Source: Proteiniphilum sp. (GTDB lineage: Bacteria > Bacteroidota > Bacteroidia > Bacteroidales > Dysgonomonadaceae). From it: a stretch of DNA of 5,085 bases. The stretch lies in contig JAENWZ010000177.1 of NCBI GenBank assembly GCA_016649795.1, forward strand, positions 1 through 5,085. The letters run 5' to 3'. The notes under the pieces are model-generated. The model had not been told where the DNA came from. It worked only from the letters and a program-made list of their open reading frames with translations, and made no database searches. Below, piece by piece: positions 1-5,085 of the stretch (the first letter of the stretch is position 1; each line of letters begins with the position of its first letter). Both the position numbers and the translations under genes were made by a program.

Positions 1-1253
1 GCGGCGATCAGCAGCACTTCGGCATAACGGAATATCGGCATGTTGTAATCGCCATTACGGCCATTGATCAATGAACCGGCATCGAACCAGGCCCAGTTAC
101 CCACATTGTTCAGGGTATGGGTAACACCCGTACCGTCGGTGTAGGTGCGGAAGAAGAATTGTTTCTCCATATTCCGAATATCGGAAGGATGATAGCTGTT
201 GATCAATATATCGGAAGGCAGGTAGGCATTGTACAACACATCCCCACCCGGTTTGAAGACGCTTTCGTCAACAGCGTTTTTCCATTGAAAAGCATCTGTT
301 CCGATAGATCTAACGGCGTAGGAGTTGCCCACATTGAAACTGGTCTGATCATATTCTTTGGCGAAGATGATCTCATTCGACGACTTGGTCGTTTTAATGA
401 CGTTATAGGCCGACTCCATACCCGTGCTGCTGCCGTTGGGCTGAATGAGGGCATGCTGACCTCCGTTGACGACATTCATGGCCATATTGGCTGCTTTGGT
501 ATAGTACTCACTGCCTCCGTTGAGAGGGGCACCGGCCCATTGCAGATAAACCTGTGCCAGCAGAGTTTGTGCCATAGGTTTGGTCACATAGCCGTCATTG
601 CTATAGAATGCCACGTTAGGTAACGCAGTACCACTGATTACATCGAGCAGGTCCGCTTCAATGTTTTGGTATACCTGGTCCGACGGGGTACGTTCCACAT
701 AAATACCCTCCAGAGAGGTATAGGGTTGGTCGATATAGGGCACATCACCATATTCCTTTACCAGGTAGAAATAGGCATATGCCCTGAAGAACTTACCCTG
801 CGCCACAAAATTCGCTATTTGCGCTTCGCTCAATACGTCGGTCATATTCGGTATATTGGCAATCACAAAATTCGCCCGGGAAATTCCGATATAAAACTCG
901 GTCCACATTTTTTGTGAGGTAGCATCGAACGATTCCACATTGAAATTAGCCCCTTCAGAAGCGTTGGTAAAGGTCCTGTCTTTGCGCTTGTCGACAAAGA
1001 GACCCGACATGACACCACCCCACATGGTGGCTTTGGGAGTCCACCCACCATCTACATCAATATTGTGCAGATAGGGAACACCTCCGAAATAGAGGGCGTT
1101 CACACCTGTTTGTGCATCCGATTCGGTCTTCCAAAACTGGCCTGTTGTTTTCTCATCCAGCGGATTTTCTTCCAGAAAACCTTCGCATGAACTCATCACC
1201 AATGTCAGTGCCAGCATGCAAAGGATGGATTTGTATATGTTATGTAATTTCAT
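1..1253 (-). CDS. SusD/RagB-family surface glycan-binding lipoprotein, 3' end missing
   Basis: Outer-membrane lipoprotein that caps the SusC channel and helps capture a ligand, usually an oligosaccharide, for import. The frame is open from ATG at 1253 to the left edge (417 codons plus two bases). SusD proteins are usually about 480-650 residues, so the C-terminal part lies outside. Visible features: a lipoprotein signal peptide (MKLHNIYKSILCMLALTLVM) with lipobox MSSC, lipidated Cys23 predicted; the usual mature start FLEENPLDEKTTGQFW (26-41); the conserved helix motif RAYAYFYLVKEYGDVPYI (157-174); ERTPSDQVYQNIEADL (187-202); TKPMAQTLLAQVYL (224-237); SNEIIFAKEY (292-301); and the start of the RYAEVLLIAE-like motif (409-417) at the edge. 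The start lies 24 bases after the susC stop, with no terminator between, so the two are almost certainly cotranscribed. No Shine-Dalgarno sequence is seen, as is normal in this phylum. No frameshift is seen. Family assignment is secure; substrate is unknown. Confidence 0.95.
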   Translation of the reverse strand, partial: MKLHNIYKSILCMLALTLVMSSCEGFLEENPLDEKTTGQFWKTESDAQTGVNALYFGGVPYLHNIDVDGGWTPKATMWGGVMSGLFVDKRKDRTFTNASEGANFNVESFDATSQKMWTEFYIGISRANFVIANIPNMTDVLSEAQIANFVAQGKFFRAYAYFYLVKEYGDVPYIDQPYTSLEGIYVERTPSDQVYQNIEADLLDVISGTALPNVAFYSNDGYVTKPMAQTLLAQVYLQWAGAPLNGGSEYYTKAANMAMNVVNGGQHALIQPNGSSTGMESAYNVIKTTKSSNEIIFAKEYDQTSFNVGNSYAVRSIGTDAFQWKNAVDESVFKPGGDVLYNAYLPSDILINSYHPSDIRNMEKQFFFRTYTDGTGVTHTLNNVGNWAWFDAGSLINGRNGDYNMPIFRYAEVLLIA

Positions 1254-1277
1254 ATGAATAAAATTAATAATGAAAAA

Positions 1278-4200
1278 TTAAAAAGTTACATTGAGTCCCA
1301 CCGTGAATGTCCTCGGACGCGGATAGGTAAAGAACTGGCGATTTGTGCCCCACTTGTTGTCACCCAAACGGGAGGAGTTCTCCGGATCGAACCCCAAATA
1401 ATCGGACGAAGTGATCAGGAATGCATTGTTCACGTTGCCATAGAGGCGCAATGCTGAGAGACCCATCTTCTTGAGTGTGTTCGGACTAAACGTATATCCC
1501 AGCTGAATGAGGTTACCACGCAGGTAAGAACCGTCGGCCACCCAGGTATCATCGGCATTGGCGTTGTTCCCCATGGAGAAGTTGGAAAGGCGTATTGCCT
1601 GTGCCGTACCATTGGGATTGAGTGTGGGATGCCATGCCTCCTGCCAGAGTCGGTCGATGCCGCTGGTGAGGAAACGTCCCTCTGTGGAATGGAAAAACTC
1701 CTGCATGATGTCTGACCCCCACGAAAATTGCAAATCGAAGGTCAGGTCAAGATTCTTGTAATTGAACGTGTTGATAAATGATCCCATCCAATCGGGGAGA
1801 CCGTTACCCAGTATCTCCCGTTGCTTATAGGTCACCTTTTCACCAATAGTGGACGGCACATTCATTGTTTCCGGATCCCAGTTCCCCGGAACACCATCGT
1901 ATATTCCTGCACGTCTGTACCCATAGAAGGTAGAGAGCTCCTCACCCTCACGAATAAGCATGTCATACCCTACAAAACCGTCGAGCAGAATCTGTCGTTT
2001 ACCGGTCACCTGATCCACCGAGGAACTTTCATCCAGTTTCTCCACCTTGTTCTTATTAAAACTGAGGTTCAGTGTGGTGTTCCATTGGAAGCCATTCATA
2101 TCAACAGGATAGGCATTGATCAACAGATCCAACCCCTTGTTAGAGACTTCGCCGATATTGCTGGTGATTGATGAGAAGCCGGTAGATCTGGGTATGGGGC
2201 GACTCAGCAGCAAATCAGTGGTATATTTATAGTAATAGGAAGCCTCCAGATTCAGCTTGTTATTGAACAATCCAAGGTCCACGCCAACATCCCATTGGTT
2301 GGTTCTCTCCCACCTCAAATCAGGGTTCGGCATTCGGTTTGTATAGGATACTGTTTGCAAACCATTACCGATAATCGTGGTGGACTGCCCAATGGTTGCC
2401 AGGGAAGCATAGGTGCCTATCTCAGAGTTACCCGTCACCCCGAAAGAGGTATGCGGTTTCAGCCGGCTGATCACCGGGTGATCAATCAGGAAATCTTCGT
2501 TCGATACCATCCATCCCAGACCGATGGAAGGGAACAAGGAATATTTGTTGTTGCCCCCGAATTTCGATGATCCATCCCAACGACTGGTGACGGTTGCCAT
2601 ATATTTATTGTCGTAAGAATATGCTGCACGCAGGAAGTAGGAATTCATGGTCCATCTGTCATGGTCATTACTTACAGTAGGCCTGTCGGAACCTTTCCCC
2701 AGGTTGTAGTAACCATAAAAATCATCGGAGAAATTGGAACCGACAGCACTGAAATAAATATAGGTGCGTTCCTGCCAGGAAACACCGGCCATTGCATTGA
2801 GAGAATGCCTGTCAAAAAATTTGTTGTAGGTCAGATAGGTCTCTTCCTGCCAGTAGAGGATATTTGAATTGTTCCCTTCTGCCCTTCCGGTAGAACTTTG
2901 GTTGATCAGCGGACGCGGTGTGAACGGGGTATAGTTGGCATTCCGGTTATTGTGATAATCTACTCCAAACTGTGTCTTTAGATCAAGCCCTTCTGCCAAA
3001 TGGAATGTCAGGGCAGCGTTACCGAAGATCTGTGTCCGGTACTGCATCGCTTTCATGCGTTTCAGCAATTCAACCGGGTTACCCACTCCTTCGGGGCTGA
3101 AGCCCTGCATCTCTTCAGGATCGGGATTATCCTTGTCGCGGTAAATGGCATCTGTCCTAAAACTGTTGGTCTGTGCATACTGGCCGTCCAGCATCACCGG
3201 GAGGAAGGGCAGCAGCTCTACCATGGTACGTAGCGCTCCCTGTCCGTAAGGATTATCGGAGGTTCTGTTACCCCAGGAATGGTTTACCAGCAGATTCACG
3301 CCGGTAGAAAGCCATGGTGTGGGCTTATCATCATACGCCATCTTGGCATTCAGACGTTTGAAATAGGTATTATGCAAAATACCCTGTTGATCGGTATAGT
3401 TTAAGAATGCTCCTACCGACGATTCTTTACTACCACGCTGGATATTCAGTTGGTGGTTATGGGATATGGCGGTACGTGAAGCCTCTTTTTGCCAGTTGGT
3501 ATCATATTTTGGTGAGCCGTCGGCATTGAAAAGACGTTCATCGGTGAATATCTGTGACAGATCGGTGGTGAAATTCCTGTTTTGCCATGCATTGGCATTC
3601 TCCAGTCCCTGCTTGAAGGTAGCCATCCATTCATCGGCATCCATCACATCCATAAAGCGTGCCATATTACTCACAGACATGGAACCGGAGTAAGAGATAT
3701 GTGCTTTGTTTCCTGTATCTCCACCCCGTTTGGTGGTGACCAGAATCACACCGTTCGCACCGCGGGCACCATAGATGGCAGCAGAGGATGCATCTTTCAA
3801 CACCTCAATAGATTGAATATCATTGGGATTAAGGAATTGGAAATTAGACATCACTACACCGTCGACCACATAGAGGGGACTTGCTGAAGCGTTGATAGTG
3901 GATATACCACGGATGATCACACGCAACTCACCCCCCGGTTGTCCGGTATTGGAGAAGATGTTCACCCCGGCCGCTTTACCCTTTAAACCTTCAAGTGCAT
4001 TGAACGATTGGTTCTTGACGATGTCGCTCCCTTTTGCTGTAGAGATCGATCCTGTCACATCTGACTTACGCATTGTGCCATAGCCTACAACCACCAGCTC
4101 GTCAAGTGTCTGGGTATCTTCTCTCAATACAATATCCAGACTGCCTCTTCCGTCACTGTTTATTTCCTGTTCAATGTATCCGATATAGGAGATGATGATG

Positions 4201-4745
4201 ACAGCATCATCCTCCACCTGTAACTGAAAGTTTCCGTCTATATCGGTGACGGTACCGTTTGTGGTCCCTGCTTCTATCACATTGGCTCCGATCACAGGGA
4301 TCCCCTGTTCATCTACTACAGTTCCGGATAGTTGTTTTTTCTGCTGAAGGATCACGTTGACAGCGCTGCTGTTTGAGGTCTCCTCTTTTTTTAGTTTCTT
4401 GTCAATAAAAATATACTTCCCGGAGATTCTGTAACTGAGAGAAGCATTTTTTGTCAGCTGCTCCAGCACTTCAAAAACGGTTTGGTTATCCATTTCTACA
4501 TCATAGCGTATTGAGCGGTCCACATCTCTGCTTTTATAGAAGAAAACGAACTCGGACTTATTCTCAATAGCTGTAACAATTTCATCGAACGTTGCATTTT
4601 GCATCTTCATAGATAGTTTCTCAGTTTGTGAATAACTATCTGCAAAGCTGTTGCATATGGAAAGTACCAAAAAAATCAGCATCAACTTCATGGTTAAAAT
4701 CACTTTTCGCCATAAATAATTATGGGAGTTTATTGATCTATTCAT
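1278..4745 (-). CDS. SusC/RagA-family TonB-dependent outer-membrane transporter with STN signalling domain
   Basis: Outer-membrane beta-barrel that imports the ligand held by its SusD partner, using TonB energy, and probably also signals its presence. From the ATG at 4745 it has 1155 residues; SusC proteins without an STN domain are nearer 1000. Order: signal peptide (1-35, hydrophobic KLMLIFLVLSIC, likely cut after NSFA); STN domain (about 42-118, LSMKMQNATFDEIVTAIENK onward); carboxypeptidase-regulatory-like beta domain (139-207, LSGTVVDEQGIPVIGANV); TonB-box-like LDELVVVGYGT (214-224); plug (about 226-342) with PLYVVDGVV (290-298) and LKDASSAAIYGARGANG (316-332); then the barrel, ending FTVGLNVTF with the terminal Phe typical of outer-membrane proteins. 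The frame opens further upstream at 4850, but that Met lies inside a hairpin and would put 35 unrelated residues before the signal peptide; MNRSINSHNYLWRKVILTMK fits the family's usual N-terminus. An ATG at 4691 (MKLMLIF) is a weaker alternative. The STN domain plus the adjacent FecR gene implies control by an ECF sigma factor (inference). Substrate not identifiable. Confidence 0.96.
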   Translation of the reverse strand: MNRSINSHNYLWRKVILTMKLMLIFLVLSICNSFADSYSQTEKLSMKMQNATFDEIVTAIENKSEFVFFYKSRDVDRSIRYDVEMDNQTVFEVLEQLTKNASLSYRISGKYIFIDKKLKKEETSNSSAVNVILQQKKQLSGTVVDEQGIPVIGANVIEAGTTNGTVTDIDGNFQLQVEDDAVIIISYIGYIEQEINSDGRGSLDIVLREDTQTLDELVVVGYGTMRKSDVTGSISTAKGSDIVKNQSFNALEGLKGKAAGVNIFSNTGQPGGELRVIIRGISTINASASPLYVVDGVVMSNFQFLNPNDIQSIEVLKDASSAAIYGARGANGVILVTTKRGGDTGNKAHISYSGSMSVSNMARFMDVMDADEWMATFKQGLENANAWQNRNFTTDLSQIFTDERLFNADGSPKYDTNWQKEASRTAISHNHQLNIQRGSKESSVGAFLNYTDQQGILHNTYFKRLNAKMAYDDKPTPWLSTGVNLLVNHSWGNRTSDNPYGQGALRTMVELLPFLPVMLDGQYAQTNSFRTDAIYRDKDNPDPEEMQGFSPEGVGNPVELLKRMKAMQYRTQIFGNAALTFHLAEGLDLKTQFGVDYHNNRNANYTPFTPRPLINQSSTGRAEGNNSNILYWQEETYLTYNKFFDRHSLNAMAGVSWQERTYIYFSAVGSNFSDDFYGYYNLGKGSDRPTVSNDHDRWTMNSYFLRAAYSYDNKYMATVTSRWDGSSKFGGNNKYSLFPSIGLGWMVSNEDFLIDHPVISRLKPHTSFGVTGNSEIGTYASLATIGQSTTIIGNGLQTVSYTNRMPNPDLRWERTNQWDVGVDLGLFNNKLNLEASYYYKYTTDLLLSRPIPRSTGFSSITSNIGEVSNKGLDLLINAYPVDMNGFQWNTTLNLSFNKNKVEKLDESSSVDQVTGKRQILLDGFVGYDMLIREGEELSTFYGYRRAGIYDGVPGNWDPETMNVPSTIGEKVTYKQREILGNGLPDWMGSFINTFNYKNLDLTFDLQFSWGSDIMQEFFHSTEGRFLTSGIDRLWQEAWHPTLNPNGTAQAIRLSNFSMGNNANADDTWVADGSYLRGNLIQLGYTFSPNTLKKMGLSALRLYGNVNNAFLITSSDYLGFDPENSSRLGDNKWGTNRQFFTYPRPRTFTVGLNVTF

Positions 4746-4748
4746 ATA

Positions 4749-4778
4749 TTTGTATGTTTTTAATGAATAATAAATTTG
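4749..4778 (+). promoter_or_regulatory. Bacteroides-type promoter reading rightward, antisense to susC leader
   Basis: TTTG at 4749-4752 and TAAATTTG at 4771-4778 are exact matches to the -33 (TTTG) and -7 (TAnnTTTG) elements of the primary Bacteroides sigma factor, with an 18-base spacer, which is in the expected range. Transcription would begin near 4783-4787, going right. A second exact TAnnTTTG (TATATTTG, 4745-4752) overlaps the -33 element, but has no TTTG at a suitable distance upstream. The motif matches are seen; promoter activity is inferred from them and from the terminator at the right distance. Confidence 0.62.
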
Positions 4779-4784
4779 CATTCC

Positions 4785-4880
4785 GATTGTTCGCGAGACA
4801 GAGAATGCTTGAATTGATTGAAAACGTTTATAGAGGCCGGGATGCTGCATATTCAGTCTTCCGGCTTCTTTATTTTTTAT
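4785..4880 (+). ncRNA. Predicted cis-antisense small RNA against the susC leader (DonS-like class)
   Basis: A plus-strand transcript of about 95 nt is predicted between the promoter (4749-4778) and the intrinsic terminator (4832-4884). It lies wholly within the intergenic leader, so it would be perfectly complementary to the susC mRNA 5' untranslated region, ending about 40 bases short of the susC ATG. There is no convincing coding potential. The arrangement (ECF/anti-sigma genes, then antisense sRNA, then susC and susD) is that described for the DonS family in Bacteroides fragilis, where the sRNA represses its PUL. Position, motifs and complementarity are seen; expression and repression are inferred. 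The 5' end could shift by several bases and the 3' end by about ten within the T-rich tract. Confidence 0.6.
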
Positions 4881-4884
4881 TTTC
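4832..4884 (+). terminator. Rho-independent terminator of the antisense RNA
   Basis: Bases 4832-4847 (AGAGGCCGGGATGCTG) pair with 4854-4869 (CAGTCTTCCGGCTTCT) around a six-base loop, CATATT. The 16-position stem has one mismatch (4843/4858) and three G-U pairs, with a GCCGG/CCGGC core. It is followed by a T-rich run (TATTTTTTATTTTC, 4871-4884). The T tract lies only on the plus-strand side, so it points to termination of a rightward transcript rather than of the FecR gene message. Confidence 0.72.
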
Positions 4885-4930
4885 TCATGTTTCTTTCATA
4901 GGCATGTCATTTTATTCGTTGTACAATTTG

Positions 4931-5085
4931 TTATCTATTTGTTTGTAGTATGAGTGTATCATTTTTAAAGCGGGTAAGGAATTCATCTTTAAAATTCAGG
5001 ATTTCCACAATCTCTTCGATGGACTGATCAGAAAAAAACTTCCCGTTGTATCTTTCGTTCCGGTATGCTTCATCCGATATAAGGA
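4931..5085 (-). CDS. FecR-family anti-sigma factor, C-terminal fragment (5' end beyond window)
   Basis: The last 50 codons and a TAA stop of a gene entering from the right edge. The sequence ...YRNERYNGKFFSDQSIEEIV followed by EILNFKDEFLTRFKNDTLIL matches the C-terminal domain of Bacteroidota FecR-like anti-sigma factors (DUF4974 type): a Y-x-G-x-F strand, a helix of the S-I-E-E-I-V-E-I-L type, and a closing strand ending in a T-L-I-L stretch. It resembles the STN fold of the SusC partner. Such proteins cross the inner membrane, hold an ECF sigma factor in the cytoplasm and sense the STN domain in the periplasm. The cytoplasmic domain, membrane segment and FecR core are outside the window. 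Its place just upstream of an STN-bearing SusC gene on the same strand supports the call. The short fragment keeps confidence below that of the other genes. Confidence 0.82.
   Translation of the reverse strand, partial: LISDEAYRNERYNGKFFSDQSIEEIVEILNFKDEFLTRFKNDTLILQTNR

Larger units (their letters stand above)
4746..4930 (-). promoter_or_regulatory. susC leader / intergenic region after the anti-sigma gene
   Basis: 185 AT-rich bases separate the FecR stop from the susC start. On the minus strand I find no sigma-ABfr type promoter: neither TAnnTTTG nor even TTTG occurs in this orientation (no CAAA on the plus strand across the interval). This agrees with transcription by an ECF sigma factor, whose promoter I cannot recognise by eye, or with read-through from the sigma/anti-sigma genes. 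No Shine-Dalgarno sequence precedes the ATG at 4745; the preceding bases are A-rich (AAAAACATACAAATAT). The leader is covered by a predicted antisense RNA on the opposite strand. The hairpin at 4832-4869 would also form in the minus-strand mRNA, but there it is preceded by an A-rich run and not followed by a clear U tract. Confidence 0.5.

Noticed and set aside
1254..1277. Possible promoter or terminator between susC and susD.
   Set aside because: Only 24 AT-rich bases, without a hairpin or promoter motif; an ordinary intra-operon gap.
1..4700. Many plus-strand open frames of 60-170 codons opposite susC and susD (for example 117-623, 1821-2171, 3582-3887), and short minus-strand frames at 203-475, 863-1051, 1430-1612 and 3446-3640.
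   Set aside because: All lie within the two well-supported genes in other frames, have no recognisable domains, and show no leader or operon structure; they are shadows.
4832..4869. Hairpin as a terminator for the FecR-gene message on the minus strand.
   Set aside because: In minus orientation the stem is followed by CTATAAACGTTTTC, without a proper U tract, while the strong T-rich tract lies on the plus-strand side. Weak two-way action cannot be excluded.
4628..4948. Plus-strand open frame of 106 codons across the susC 5' end and leader.
   Set aside because: It overlaps the susC signal peptide and STN coding region, the predicted sRNA and its terminator, and the FecR stop. Its composition (runs of F, L, Y and S from AT-rich DNA) does not look like a real protein.
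4963..4994. Inverted repeat TTTTAAAG ... CTTTAAAA.
   Set aside because: It lies inside the FecR coding region, is AT-only apart from one pair, and has a long spacer; likely chance.
1..5085. Mobile elements, CRISPR arrays, tRNA or rRNA genes.
   Set aside because: No direct-repeat arrays, transposase-like frames, terminal inverted repeats or RNA-gene motifs were seen on either strand.

Overview
The window looks like chromosome from a member of the phylum Bacteroidota, most likely order Bacteroidales. The basis is a SusC/SusD outer-membrane pair, Shine-Dalgarno-poor AT-rich leaders, and exact matches to the Bacteroides-type promoter motif TAnnTTTG. Species or genus cannot be fixed from this sequence.

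All three protein genes lie on the minus strand and read from right to left. From the right edge: (i) the last 50 codons of a FecR-type anti-sigma factor (4931-5085, N-terminus outside the window); (ii) a 185-base intergenic leader (4746-4930); (iii) a complete SusC-type TonB-dependent transporter with an N-terminal STN signalling domain (1278-4745, 1155 residues from the preferred start); (iv) after only 24 bases, a SusD-type surface lipoprotein (1-1253) that runs off the left edge after 417 codons.

The layout is that of a polysaccharide-utilisation-type locus controlled by trans-envelope signalling. SusD captures a ligand at the cell surface and SusC imports it using TonB. The STN domain of SusC contacts the periplasmic part of FecR, which then releases an ECF sigma factor that transcribes the susC/susD operon. 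The sigma factor gene would be expected just beyond the right edge. No enzyme gene is visible, so the substrate (probably a glycan) is not known.

The most interesting element is on the plus strand in the intergenic leader. It has a good Bacteroides-type promoter (TTTG, 18-base spacer, TAAATTTG, 4749-4778), about 50 bases of apparently non-coding sequence, and then a 16-pair hairpin followed by a T-rich tract (4832-4884). Together they predict a small RNA of about 95 nt, fully antisense to the susC mRNA leader. This fits the class of cis-encoded antisense repressors reported for Bacteroides fragilis PULs (DonS type). The remaining open frames in the window are shadows of the susC and susD genes.
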